In this document: one piece after another, positions 23,669-32,227 of the stretch
How the letters are laid out: every line of letters begins with the position of its first letter
How positions within the stretch are numbered: position 1 is the stretch's first letter
Assembly (NCBI GenBank): GCA_002309295.1
Contig: DBXF01000051.1
Span: 13,008 to 47,860 of the forward strand
Source of the DNA: Bacteroidales bacterium UBA1219
Lineage (GTDB): Bacteria > Bacteroidota > Bacteroidia > Bacteroidales > P3
Direction of reading: 5' to 3'
DNA: 34,853 nt
Notes under the pieces: model-generated
What the model was told of the DNA's origin: nothing
Seen by the model: the letters and a program-made list of their open reading frames with translations, nothing else
Databases searched by the model: none
Translations under genes and position numbers: made by a program

Positions 23669-24613
23669 ATGAACCGTTGCTTATATTGCTACAAAGAACT
23701 GCAAAACGGGGAGCACGACTATCATAAGTCCTGCGTGCGTAAATTCTACGGATCTTACGAAGTGCCAGAAATCCCATATTCAAGAAACAGCATCAGTCAA
23801 TTGGCCAAGGAGTTGGTGTTGAGTCACACAACCGTCACCGGTGTTCAGCCCAAATTGTCGCTTCATTTGTCGAGAGGCGGAAAAGACGAACCCGACAAAC
23901 TCACGTTGGTGGATTTATGGGGCACTCACATTCTCAAACCTCAGGCAAAATCCTATCCCTTTTTGCCAGAAAACGAAGATCTCATAATGCATCTTGCTGA
24001 AATTGCAGGCATCAAAACGGTGCCGCACACCCTTGCGAGGATGGCCGACGGCGAGATTTGCTATTTGACGCGCCGAATAGACCGCACAGCCGATGGCTCA
24101 AAAATTCCTATGGAAGACACCTGCCAACTCACAGAACGTCTGACCGAGGACAAATATCATTCTTCTTACGAACAGATTGCCAAAGTGATAGCCAAACATT
24201 CATCCGTTGGCAAACTTGATTTGGTCAATTTCTGGGAGCTTGTTGTGTTTTCTTGGATGACAGGCAATTCGGATATGCATCTGAAAAACTTTTCGTTGTG
24301 GGAACCAACCACCGGGCAATGGCAGCTTGCCCCTGCTTATGACTTGCTGTCGGTACGTATTGCACTTCCTGCCGACAATGACGAGTTGGCACTCACCCTC
24401 AACGGAAAAAGAAGAAAAATCACTGCCGGAGACTTCGAGGTGGCAATGTCGAAATCGGGGATTGTGAGCGTGGTTGCCAGCAGAATAATGAAAAAAATGG
24501 CATCCCTATTACCAAAATTTGAGCTAATGGTAAAGAACTCCTTTATGCCCCAGGAACTTCAGCAGGAATTCCTATCTCTTTTGAAAGAAAGAGTTAGCAG
24601 AATAGCAAAATAG
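23669..24613 (+). CDS. hipT: HipT-like serine/threonine kinase toxin with N-terminal zinc-ribbon-like motif
   Basis: 314-residue HipA-family kinase lacking N-subdomain 1. It opens with CxxC-x11-HxxC (Cys4, Cys7, His19, Cys22), a likely zinc-binding extension. The Gly-rich loop reads TTVTGVQPKLSL (54-65), with Thr55 and Thr57 where HipT has autophosphorylated Ser residues. The ATP-binding Lys90 is in HILKPQ, the catalytic loop GNSDMHLKNFSL contains Asp202 and Asn207, and the metal Asp225 is in APAYDLLS. Known HipA/HipT toxins phosphorylate aminoacyl-tRNA synthetases; the target here is unknown. ATG at 23669 is preferred over the TTG two codons earlier. It is the last gene of the module. Confidence 0.88.
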   Translation: MNRCLYCYKELQNGEHDYHKSCVRKFYGSYEVPEIPYSRNSISQLAKELVLSHTTVTGVQPKLSLHLSRGGKDEPDKLTLVDLWGTHILKPQAKSYPFLPENEDLIMHLAEIAGIKTVPHTLARMADGEICYLTRRIDRTADGSKIPMEDTCQLTERLTEDKYHSSYEQIAKVIAKHSSVGKLDLVNFWELVVFSWMTGNSDMHLKNFSLWEPTTGQWQLAPAYDLLSVRIALPADNDELALTLNGKRRKITAGDFEVAMSKSGIVSVVASRIMKKMASLLPKFELMVKNSFMPQELQQEFLSLLKERVSRIAK

Positions 24614-24785
24614 GCTACAGTTTGCAGTGGTGAGTCAAACACTATTGCACAAAAAATTTCCTCAAAGGATTGTTTTTTTTCGACAAAAGGCAAAAAAACA
24701 CGAATTCCGTCATTGTTATTCCACTGATTTTTACATGTTTATACAGAATCTCATCCGACATGTCGTAAGTGTCGGAAAAAATGCG

Positions 24786-24793
24786 TATATTTG
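24786..24793 (+). promoter_or_regulatory. Bacteroidetes -7 element for the caspase/sigma/CHAT operon
   Basis: TATATTTG, exact TAnnTTTG match, 57 bp upstream of the ATG at 24851. No clear -33 TTTG is seen. The rest of 24614-24850 is AT-rich with no gene. Confidence 0.55.
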
Positions 24794-24850
24794 CCATACT
24801 TTACACACAAAAAAAACAGCACATAACTCCCTCAAAAACAGTATTTTCAA

Positions 24851-25759
24851 ATGAGCAATTGGCACGACAGGATTATTTCGAAACGACAAACTATTAAAGT
24901 ATCACTTTCAATTCTGTTTATGCTACCCGTTTTTATATATGCACAACAGAAACATGCTCTGTTGGTGGGCATCTCAAACTACCCTCAACACAAACAACAA
25001 AATGCCTCGTTCACGCAAATACATGGCACAAATGACATCGCACTAATATCCCCACTGTTGCGTAAACAGGGATTCAAAGTAAGCAAACTTGCCGACAAAG
25101 CAGCGACACTAAAAGCAATCGAAAAAGAACTTGAGAAACTTACAAAAAACGTGCATTCGGGAGACATAGTTTATATTCATTTTTCCGGACACGGGCAGGC
25201 TTTCGAGGACTTGGACGGAGACGAAGAGGACGGATGGGACGAAGCTTTTATCCCATATGATGCAGAGCGCGTCTATCAAGAAGAAGGCTATCATGGTGAG
25301 AACCATCTACTTGACGACATCCTGAACACATACTTGAATTCACTCAGGGAAAAGGCCGGTGAAAAAGGGATAGTTTATGTCGTTATTGACGCTTGTCACG
25401 CAGGTTCTTCTTACAGAGGCGAAGAACAAGACAGCGCATTTGTCCGCGGCACCGACGTCGGATTCAGCAAAAGCGGGAAAACATACACACCAAAAATCGA
25501 CAATCGTGGCAATATCCGTTTTTCATCAAAAAATGGAATGGCTCCTATATTTATGTTGGAAGCTTGCCGTTCGTACCAGATAAACACCGAAATAATGCAG
25601 AACGGCAAATTTTATGGTCCGATGTCCTATTATATCAGCAGGCAATTGTTAACCTCGGCACTGTCTTTTGACACTAAATGGATTGATGAGGTACGGAAAA
25701 ACATGGACAAAGACACGCGATTGGTCAGACAAAATATGGTAATTGAAAGTTCGAAATAA
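24851..25759 (+). CDS. Exported caspase-like (C14/metacaspase-type) cysteine protease
   Basis: 302-residue caspase-fold protease with an intact dyad. A hydrophobic signal segment (about residues 15-31, ILFMLPVFIYAQ) places it outside the inner membrane or anchors it. The catalytic domain begins KHALLVGISNYP. The catalytic His114 is in VYIHFSGHGQ, the acidic DGDEEDGWDEAFIPYD follows as in metacaspases, and Cys182 lies in YVVIDACHAGSS. Family knowledge: such orthocaspases cleave after Arg or Lys. It is the first gene of a tightly packed unit: its stop is 2 bp before a sigma-factor start. This suggests it acts in or on the sigma/anti-sigma circuit. Substrate is unknown. Confidence 0.9.
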   Translation: MSNWHDRIISKRQTIKVSLSILFMLPVFIYAQQKHALLVGISNYPQHKQQNASFTQIHGTNDIALISPLLRKQGFKVSKLADKAATLKAIEKELEKLTKNVHSGDIVYIHFSGHGQAFEDLDGDEEDGWDEAFIPYDAERVYQEEGYHGENHLLDDILNTYLNSLREKAGEKGIVYVVIDACHAGSSYRGEEQDSAFVRGTDVGFSKSGKTYTPKIDNRGNIRFSSKNGMAPIFMLEACRSYQINTEIMQNGKFYGPMSYYISRQLLTSALSFDTKWIDEVRKNMDKDTRLVRQNMVIESSK

Positions 25760-25761
25760 CT

Positions 25762-26349
25762 ATGGCTATCATTTCTTTTAATCGAAAGCGTGACAACATA
25801 CTGAATGATTTCGCGAGAAAGTATCGGGACAGGACCCTTTCGTATCTGCACAACACTTTCTCGTTGAGGTTGGAAGATTGTGAAGATGTTTTTCAAGAGG
25901 CTTCAATCGTTTTGTATAACGCCGCCGTGGACGGCAAATTGGACGACTTGAAATCCTCGTTGTACACTTATTTTATCGGCATCTGCAAAAACAAAGCGCG
26001 GGAGCTGATGCGGGCAAACGGCAAGATTCCTTTGTCATCGTTAGACGAATTCGACGACAATGACGAACAACGGTACAACACCACATTAAACAAGGCCGAC
26101 AAAATACTCAACGATATTGACACAGACGAAAAATCGGAACAAGAACGGAACGGCATCATACACAATTTGATAAAAGACATGACCTCACCCTGCAACGAAC
26201 TGCTTTGGTCGTACTATCGCGACGCCCTTTCGATGAGTGCGATAGCAAAGATGTTCAATTATGCAAGTGAGAGTGTCGCAAAGGTTACAAAGCACCGCTG
26301 TATGGAGAAATTCCGCAAAAGCTACGAAATGACGTTAAGCATAATGTAA
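25762..26349 (+). CDS. ECF-type RNA polymerase sigma factor
   Basis: 195-residue sigma-70-family factor with region 2 (RLEDCEDVFQEASIVLYNAAVDG, then LYTYFIGICKNKARELMRANGK) and region 4 (DALSMSAIAKMFNYASESVAKVTKHRCMEKFRKSY, containing the HTH). A charged linker of about 40 residues separates them. Cytoplasmic; directs RNA polymerase to a dedicated promoter set. It starts 2 bp after the caspase gene and ends 6 bp before a single-pass membrane protein, the typical sigma/anti-sigma order. No extra C-terminal domain is seen. The promoters it recognises are unknown. Confidence 0.87.
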   Translation: MAIISFNRKRDNILNDFARKYRDRTLSYLHNTFSLRLEDCEDVFQEASIVLYNAAVDGKLDDLKSSLYTYFIGICKNKARELMRANGKIPLSSLDEFDDNDEQRYNTTLNKADKILNDIDTDEKSEQERNGIIHNLIKDMTSPCNELLWSYYRDALSMSAIAKMFNYASESVAKVTKHRCMEKFRKSYEMTLSIM

Positions 26350-26355
26350 ACAATT

Positions 26356-27015
26356 ATGGACGAGACAATCAACAAAAACGAGGAACGTATTGACAGGTAT
26401 CTTCATGGCGAGATGTCCAGTGAAGAAGAAAAGATGTTTGAAGCCGAATTGGACAAAGACGAGACTTTGCGGCGACAAGCCGAAACAACGGCAAGGATTG
26501 TCAAAGGCATGGATGCCATAGGGGCCGAACAAGACGCTCTTCTAATAGCACAAATGAAAGCATCTTCCGAGAAAAAGCTTGCACCTGTTTGGTGGCTGTC
26601 TATAGCCGCCAGTTTCGCCATTTTGCTTACAGTCGGGTATCATTTTTACGACCGTTCACAAACCATTGCTTTGGGACGCGAATATGCCTCTGTTTTTCCG
26701 ACCGAAACCATTGTGCGGGGCGAGGAAGACGAGGCCGTTTCTAAAGAGCTCACATTGTTGTTCGACAATGCTGCAAACGGCAAGGACTTGGACAACACCA
26801 TCGAACAACTTGAAAAACTGTGGAAACTTTCGAAAAGCGACACATATAACGGATATACCACATACGAACCTTATATTGGTTGGAATCTGGCAATAGCCCA
26901 TTTGTGCAACAACGACAAGAAAGAAGCAAAGGCTATCCTTAACCAGCTGCAAACAATGTATCCGGAAGGAACAGCAATCGGAGATAAGGTCACAGAATTA
27001 ATAATGAAAATTTGA
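26356..27015 (+). CDS. Single-pass membrane protein, probable anti-sigma factor
   Basis: 219-residue protein with a cytoplasmic N-terminus (residues 1-77) of the anti-sigma type: EERIDRYLHGEMSSEEEKMFEAEL and ETLRRQAETTARIV, without the zinc-binding His-Cys-Cys. One membrane helix (about 79-97, WWLSIAASFAILLTVGYHF) is followed by a periplasmic domain of about 120 residues with TPR-like helices (NTIEQLEKLWKLSK, YIGWNLAIAHLCNNDKKEAKAI). Role inferred from position: it holds the adjacent sigma factor at the membrane until it is cut or releases it on a signal. The exported caspase and CHAT proteases encoded on either side are natural candidates to cut its periplasmic part. Its stop lies 2 bp before the CHAT gene ATG. 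Confidence 0.72.
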   Translation: MDETINKNEERIDRYLHGEMSSEEEKMFEAELDKDETLRRQAETTARIVKGMDAIGAEQDALLIAQMKASSEKKLAPVWWLSIAASFAILLTVGYHFYDRSQTIALGREYASVFPTETIVRGEEDEAVSKELTLLFDNAANGKDLDNTIEQLEKLWKLSKSDTYNGYTTYEPYIGWNLAIAHLCNNDKKEAKAILNQLQTMYPEGTAIGDKVTELIMKI

Positions 27016-27017
27016 AA

Positions 27018-29561
27018 ATGAAGAAAATAGTCTTAGCAATTGTAATTATATTTCAGTTCAGCCTCTATTGTCAAGCGCAAGAGATTCCAAAACAGAATAA
27101 TATTGATATTGCACTTTATGATAGTTTATGTCCCGGATTTGAGAAAAGATATAGAACTATTCAGACTTGCAAATACTCTGAAGAGTTTAATATAGAGACA
27201 TCTATTGCTCTTTTAAAAGACGTTGTTTTACAAATTGAAAAGGGGATTGGTCTGTTCGATGATGTAAACTATTTTGAGGCAATACGGCTATTATGCACAA
27301 AGTATTTATTAACTGGAGATTATAGGCATATTGATTCCGTTTTGTACGCATCAAAAAAATTCTTATTCGAGAATAGCGAGAATCCACTTGATTTTAAGGA
27401 TCTCTATAAGTTTAATCGTGCTGCATCCTGGATAGAAATAAGAGAGGGTCGGTATGAATCTGCCCAAAAACTGTTAGAAAATGTAATTAATGAAGAAACG
27501 GATAGTATTGAATACCTTTCAGCCTTACAGGATTTGGCCATTTGTTATTTGCTAACAGAACAATATGATAAATTCTCTAAAACAGCAAAGCAATCCTTGT
27601 ATATTTCCGACATTTTACAAACTAAAGATAATACCTACTTCCTCAAAGTAACATCAAAGAAACTAAAGGCGTACCTCTACATTTTATCGGACAATAATAT
27701 TCCGAAAGGAATAAAGACATTAGAGGATTTAGAGCAGGAGTTGAGGAAGAACGATATGATGCAGCGATATCGATGTTCTGTGTTAGATGATTTGAGCAAT
27801 CTATATCTTGATAACGACCAACCAGATAAATACATTCAAACCAAAAGAATAATATTAAAAAACGATATTCTTTCGGATGAAGAAAGAATCGATGTTTTAG
27901 AAAGTCTTGTGGGTGCAGAATGGATATATGCATCAGATAAAGAAATAATAAGGCATACTTTAATGCATGGTAATTTGGTCAAAAACACCGCAATAGGCAA
28001 TCTAAAAATCTTTCCTGCAACAAAAAATATCACCTTCTGGCCTCAACTGATGGAAAAAATTGATAAAGACTCCTATATCTTAAATAGATTTCCAGATAAT
28101 AATGAGGTATGCGGTTTCTGTTATGATAATCTTCTATTTCTCAAAAACCAACTGTTATCATCCGATTATGCCATAAGACAATACGTATATCAATATGGTG
28201 ACGTTGATTGTAAAAATCTATTATCCGAAATAGATTCACTTAGAGGGTATATTGTTTATCAAGCAGCCAAAGAAAAATACGGGGATTCCTATTCATATGA
28301 CCTGTCCTTCTTTGAAACAGATTTGATGAAAAGGCTTCCTATGTCAAAGATTATTGACAACCAAATTAAAACATGGAAAGACATTTCAATGGCACTGAAA
28401 GAAGATGAGATTGCTATAGAAATAACCGATTGTAATATATTGTTTCCACAAGACAGCGTTTACAGTCAATTAATGGCATTGATTGTTACAAAGAACTGCG
28501 CATCTCCAATTTGTGTTAAGCTAGGGAACTATTATGAGGTTGCCGATGAATTAAGATTATTGTTCTCTGGTGATGCTTTGAATATAAATGATGTTTATTC
28601 CACTCCGAATAACACAATTTATCATCTTCTTTGGAAGAAATTGGAAAAACAATTGATGGGAATGAAAACGGTTTATATTTCCACAAATACACTTCTCTCT
28701 CTTGTTAATATTGGCGCATTGATAGCACCTGGTGGAGAACGGGTTTCTGATAAATATAATATAAGGATGTTGTCGTCCACAGCGGAGATTGTTGACGGTT
28801 TTGATAGTGAACAATACACAAATGCCGTCCTATTCGGAGGAGGTGATTTTGGCAATAAGGACACATTAGATGACAATTTATATGCAGAAGTGGTTCGTGC
28901 GATTACGGATCGTAGCGATTTTAAAGAACTAAATGGTGCGATTGACGAGGTGAATGATATATATGACGAGTTAAGCGAGAGAAATGTTCAAACTCAACGT
29001 TTTGTAGGCGCTGATGCTACAGAGAGAAACTTTAGATTAATAACTGGATCTGCAAACCAAATAATACATATTGCAACACATTGTTTTTCCATAACGGACA
29101 TGGAGAACAGCAAGTTCTTATCGCAACTAATGGCTATAGATACAAGAGAAAGTGCGATGATAGGAACTGGTTTCATCCTGGCAAATGCAAATCTTTCATG
29201 GAATAAAAGTGCTTATTATAAGCCACTCGAGGATGGAATACTTTTGTCTGAGGATATTTCAAGACTTAATCTAAACGGCTGTGATTTACTTGTTTTGTCT
29301 GGGTGCCAGTCAGGCAAAGGCAAAGTAGATAAAGATGGCATTTATGGTTTGCAACGGGCATTTAAACGGGCTGGTGTTAAATCCATGCTATTGTCTTTGT
29401 GGAATGTTGATGATAATGTTACAAAAGAATTCATGGTATCATTTTATAAATCTCTAATGTTGACCAACAATAAGTATACTGCATATACTCACGCTCAAAA
29501 CGAGATAAGGAGAAAATTCAATGATCCGTACTACTGGGCTGCATTTATAATGTTGGATTAG
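27018..29561 (+). CDS. Exported TPR-CHAT domain protease
   Basis: 847-residue protein with a signal peptide (residues 1-20, FSLYCQAQ), a long alpha-helical TPR-like region (about 60-420) and a C-terminal CHAT (caspase HetF-associated with TPRs) domain (about 560-847). The catalytic His688 lies in IIHIATHCFS and Cys763 in LLVLSGCQSGKG; GIYGLQRAFKRAGVKSMLLSLWNV and the final YYWAAFIML are CHAT signatures. An active cysteine protease is therefore expected, outside the inner membrane. ATG 27018 is chosen; a TTG two codons earlier overlaps the preceding stop. Codon use is clearly more A/T-rich than in genes left of 21000, suggesting separate acquisition. An AbiH-family gene follows after 3 bp. Confidence 0.88.
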   Translation: MKKIVLAIVIIFQFSLYCQAQEIPKQNNIDIALYDSLCPGFEKRYRTIQTCKYSEEFNIETSIALLKDVVLQIEKGIGLFDDVNYFEAIRLLCTKYLLTGDYRHIDSVLYASKKFLFENSENPLDFKDLYKFNRAASWIEIREGRYESAQKLLENVINEETDSIEYLSALQDLAICYLLTEQYDKFSKTAKQSLYISDILQTKDNTYFLKVTSKKLKAYLYILSDNNIPKGIKTLEDLEQELRKNDMMQRYRCSVLDDLSNLYLDNDQPDKYIQTKRIILKNDILSDEERIDVLESLVGAEWIYASDKEIIRHTLMHGNLVKNTAIGNLKIFPATKNITFWPQLMEKIDKDSYILNRFPDNNEVCGFCYDNLLFLKNQLLSSDYAIRQYVYQYGDVDCKNLLSEIDSLRGYIVYQAAKEKYGDSYSYDLSFFETDLMKRLPMSKIIDNQIKTWKDISMALKEDEIAIEITDCNILFPQDSVYSQLMALIVTKNCASPICVKLGNYYEVADELRLLFSGDALNINDVYSTPNNTIYHLLWKKLEKQLMGMKTVYISTNTLLSLVNIGALIAPGGERVSDKYNIRMLSSTAEIVDGFDSEQYTNAVLFGGGDFGNKDTLDDNLYAEVVRAITDRSDFKELNGAIDEVNDIYDELSERNVQTQRFVGADATERNFRLITGSANQIIHIATHCFSITDMENSKFLSQLMAIDTRESAMIGTGFILANANLSWNKSAYYKPLEDGILLSEDISRLNLNGCDLLVLSGCQSGKGKVDKDGIYGLQRAFKRAGVKSMLLSLWNVDDNVTKEFMVSFYKSLMLTNNKYTAYTHAQNEIRRKFNDPYYWAAFIMLD

Positions 29562-29564
29562 GAT

Positions 29565-30473
29565 ATGGTAAATCATCTATACATAATTGGAAACGGATTT
29601 GACAAACATCACGATATTCCAAGTGGGTATCAAGATTATAGGCGGTGGCTTGAGGATAATGAGTTTTGGGGCGTTTTTGAAACAATTGACGGTTTATTTG
29701 GATATACAGACGACGATTGGTGGAGTCATTTTGAAGATAATCTGGCATCAGTGGAGACATTAAAGATTGCATCAGAAGAAGCCATCCAAAACTATCCGGA
29801 TTTTGGTAGTGACAGTTTTAGAGATAGGGATTGGTATGATGCAGAATTGTCTGTTGATAGAAAAATGAGGGATGCATATAATGACATAGTGCATTCGTTT
29901 AATAAATGGGTATTGCAACTACCCGATGGCAATTTAACAAAAAAAATAAAAATAGAAAAGAACTCTATTTTTTTGACATTTAACTATTCACATACGTTGG
30001 AAAACTTATATGGTATTCGACCTCATAAGATTCTTCATATCCATGGAAAAGCAGGTGCTGATGAGGAATTGATATTAGGGCATGGGTTGACATATAGTGA
30101 CATAGAGATAATAATGGGCGAAAGAGTTGATGAAGGAGAATATGTCCTTCAACGTGCAAAAGAGGCAGCAGTATTTAGTGTAGCTTCCCGTAGAAAAAAA
30201 GTAGAACAAATATTAGAAGACCACAATCAATGGTTTGATAATCTTAAACATATTACTCATATTCAAATTCTTGGGCACTCATTAGGAGACGTTGATTTGC
30301 CTTATTTCTATAAGATTTTCGAATCATGTGACAAGAAAAAAGTAAGGGTTGAAATAAGCTGTTTTGATGATGAAGCAAAAGAAAAAGCGTTGTCTTTGAT
30401 AAAAACGACCTCTATTCCATTATCTCATTACAAACCAACAACTTTGGAAAGCCTTCAAGTTCTAAAAGAGTAA
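29565..30473 (+). CDS. abiH: AbiH-family protein (bacteriophage abortive infection)
   Basis: 302-residue protein of the AbiH family, named for a lactococcal phage abortive-infection gene; the mechanism is not established, though the fold is related to SIR2-like NAD-binding proteins. Conserved family motifs are all present: LYIIGNGFDKHHDIPSGYQD at the N-terminus, FLTFNYSHTLENLYG, ILHIHG, and ILGHSLGDVDLPYF near the C-terminus. No signal peptide, so cytoplasmic. It follows the CHAT gene by 3 bp and shares its A/T-rich codon use, suggesting the two entered together. In context, it is the candidate effector of the caspase/sigma/CHAT circuit. Confidence 0.88.
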   Translation: MVNHLYIIGNGFDKHHDIPSGYQDYRRWLEDNEFWGVFETIDGLFGYTDDDWWSHFEDNLASVETLKIASEEAIQNYPDFGSDSFRDRDWYDAELSVDRKMRDAYNDIVHSFNKWVLQLPDGNLTKKIKIEKNSIFLTFNYSHTLENLYGIRPHKILHIHGKAGADEELILGHGLTYSDIEIIMGERVDEGEYVLQRAKEAAVFSVASRRKKVEQILEDHNQWFDNLKHITHIQILGHSLGDVDLPYFYKIFESCDKKKVRVEISCFDDEAKEKALSLIKTTSIPLSHYKPTTLESLQVLKE

Positions 30474-30521
30474 ATTTTTCTTATGGCATGTTAACCTTTT
30501 GCTGGTTTCCGTCATAAATGA

Positions 30522-31226
30522 ATGGAAACAATAAAAAGCAAAAGGGACATGGACAATGCAATCACAAGAAAAAACAACGAAACCACGGTTCTGCAAAATG
30601 CTTTCAAGCAAGTTGCAAACAGCACCGCATCCCATTTCGAGAGCTGCACTTATGGTGCGGAAACAGCACAAAGCAAAAGAACGTATCACAAAAAGTTCGT
30701 TCTTGCTTTCGATTTAGACAACACTTTGGTAAAAACCGACAGGGCTAACAACAACGCATATCAAGAGGCGATACGCTCTGTTTCAGGTCGTGAAATGCCG
30801 CTTGGTCACAGCCGTTTCACAAGGGAAAAATTGGCCAAGACCTTGCCGGATTTGGACACCACACAATTATCTGAAATTGTCAAACTGAAAGAGAGATTGT
30901 ATTCCAGCCATCTCAAAGAAACCATACTAAATGCTCAACTTTTCAAAATACTAAAGCTGTCTAGCTACAGCGGCTTTGAAACGATTTTGTTGACAGAAAG
31001 TCATAGGTCAAGAGCTATTCAAATATGCAAACAACATTCATTAACCCAATACTTTAGTAAAATATATTGTAGAGAAAACTATGGCGAAGGCAACAAATAC
31101 CAATTTCTAAAAACAATCACACCGTCCTATAGCGGGGTGATACTTTTTGAAAACGAAAAGAAAGAAATCAACAAAGCAATTCGACACGGAATAAATGAAA
31201 ACCAGTTAATAACAATAAAATTCTAA
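30522..31226 (+). CDS. HAD-like hydrolase (phosphatase-type), first gene of a PRTase/DprA module
   Basis: 234-residue cytoplasmic protein with a HAD fold after an unusual 58-residue N-terminal extension. Motif I is VLAFDLDNTLVKTD (Asp64, Asp66), motif II is ILLTESHRSRA, motif III Lys is in GEGNKYQFL, and motif IV is the atypical VILFENEKKEI, with Glu-Asn-Glu where most HADs have Asp-Asp. A helical cap lies between motifs I and II. Possible roles are nucleotide or sugar-phosphate phosphatase. It precedes a ComF-like phosphoribosyltransferase by 6 bp and is 48 bp after AbiH. The start at 30522 is tentative; a later in-frame ATG at residue 10 exists. Confidence 0.78.
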   Translation: METIKSKRDMDNAITRKNNETTVLQNAFKQVANSTASHFESCTYGAETAQSKRTYHKKFVLAFDLDNTLVKTDRANNNAYQEAIRSVSGREMPLGHSRFTREKLAKTLPDLDTTQLSEIVKLKERLYSSHLKETILNAQLFKILKLSSYSGFETILLTESHRSRAIQICKQHSLTQYFSKIYCRENYGEGNKYQFLKTITPSYSGVILFENEKKEINKAIRHGINENQLITIKF

Positions 31227-31232
31227 AAAAAA

Positions 31233-32162
31233 ATGAAGAAATACACAATACGCGCAAACGAAAGTTTGCTCAGGACAAAGGATGGTCAAAAAAACACCTG
31301 TCTGCAACACGACACGGACGCATATTACCACGCCGATTATATTGGGGGGAAAGGAAGAAATGCCATTGAAGGAACAATTGAAAATCTTATCTGCACGTTT
31401 AAGAATGATATTGTGCGCTATTCTAAATCAAATCTAAACAAAGCTCAAGAACGTCTCGAACAAATATTGTTGACCGATTTGCCTGAAATAGAGAAAGCAT
31501 ACAACAACGACAATTTCAGAATTTGTGTAATCCCAAGAGCAAAGCATGAACAATATTATGACGGCGACCAAAAACTGTTCCGGCAAACTATACAATGTGC
31601 TATCAAAGAATTGCTAATTTTTGAAGATGGAACACACGATATAATAAGACATACGGATACCGCAACAACTCATCTCTCTCGCAAAGACACATCCAACGGC
31701 GGTAATGGAGATTTACCATACATTGGTATTACAAAGGACACTTGTGCCATTAGCGATAAAATCAAAGGCAAAAACATACTCCTTATAGACGATCTGTACA
31801 CAAAAACAGTCGGTATAGACGAAGATGCCATACAAGCATTATATGACAACGGTGCACGCAAAGTGGTTTTCTACTCTATCGGGAGAACAGATAACGATTG
31901 GCACAGACTTCCCGATTACATATTGGAGAAATGTTTCCCTGAAGCCAGAGTTGTAAAAAGCCGCTTCAATGACCGTTTGCATTTGCGCATCGAATCCAGA
32001 GACGGCAATCCTGTATGCATAAAAAAAGAAGATGGACAATTTGTCAGGTTTTTCCCTTTTGCACAAGGTCTGGAACTCGGCGAGGTGGTTAGTTTGCAGA
32101 ACGTAGAAATGTGCGAAAAGGCCGGTGAAAACGGGGTGTATTATCTCGTTCAAAAAAAATGA
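31233..32162 (+). CDS. Phosphoribosyltransferase-fold protein (ComF-like)
   Basis: 309-residue cytoplasmic protein with a type I phosphoribosyltransferase core. The PRPP-binding loop is NILLIDDLYTKTVG (about residues 182-194, Asp186 and Asp187), an acceptable variant of the usual DDxxTTG. Upstream, ICVIPRAKHEQYY resembles the vPR(S/A)K strand-loop of ComF-type proteins, and PYIGITKD lies between. The C-terminal domain (about 230-309) is unassigned. It is coupled to a HAD gene (6-bp gap) and followed, after 65 bp, by a DprA-like gene. ComF and DprA both act in natural transformation, but no other competence genes are here. Substrate and partner are unknown. Confidence 0.78.
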   Translation: MKKYTIRANESLLRTKDGQKNTCLQHDTDAYYHADYIGGKGRNAIEGTIENLICTFKNDIVRYSKSNLNKAQERLEQILLTDLPEIEKAYNNDNFRICVIPRAKHEQYYDGDQKLFRQTIQCAIKELLIFEDGTHDIIRHTDTATTHLSRKDTSNGGNGDLPYIGITKDTCAISDKIKGKNILLIDDLYTKTVGIDEDAIQALYDNGARKVVFYSIGRTDNDWHRLPDYILEKCFPEARVVKSRFNDRLHLRIESRDGNPVCIKKEDGQFVRFFPFAQGLELGEVVSLQNVEMCEKAGENGVYYLVQKK

Positions 32163-32227
32163 GCAGTGAGTAGCACGATTACAATAAAAAAACAACATTA
32201 TCCGTTATTTAAATAGAAAAACACAAG

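Noticed and set aside
24851..29561. Type III-E CRISPR (gRAMP with CHAT) locus
   Set aside because: CHAT and a sigma factor are present, but there is no Cas7-11/gRAMP gene, no Cas1/Cas2, and no repeat-spacer array anywhere in the window.
30488..30506. Promoter (TTAACCTTTTGC) in front of the HAD gene
   Set aside because: The spacing between TA and TTTG is off from the TAnnTTTG consensus; the gene may simply be read from the upstream promoter.
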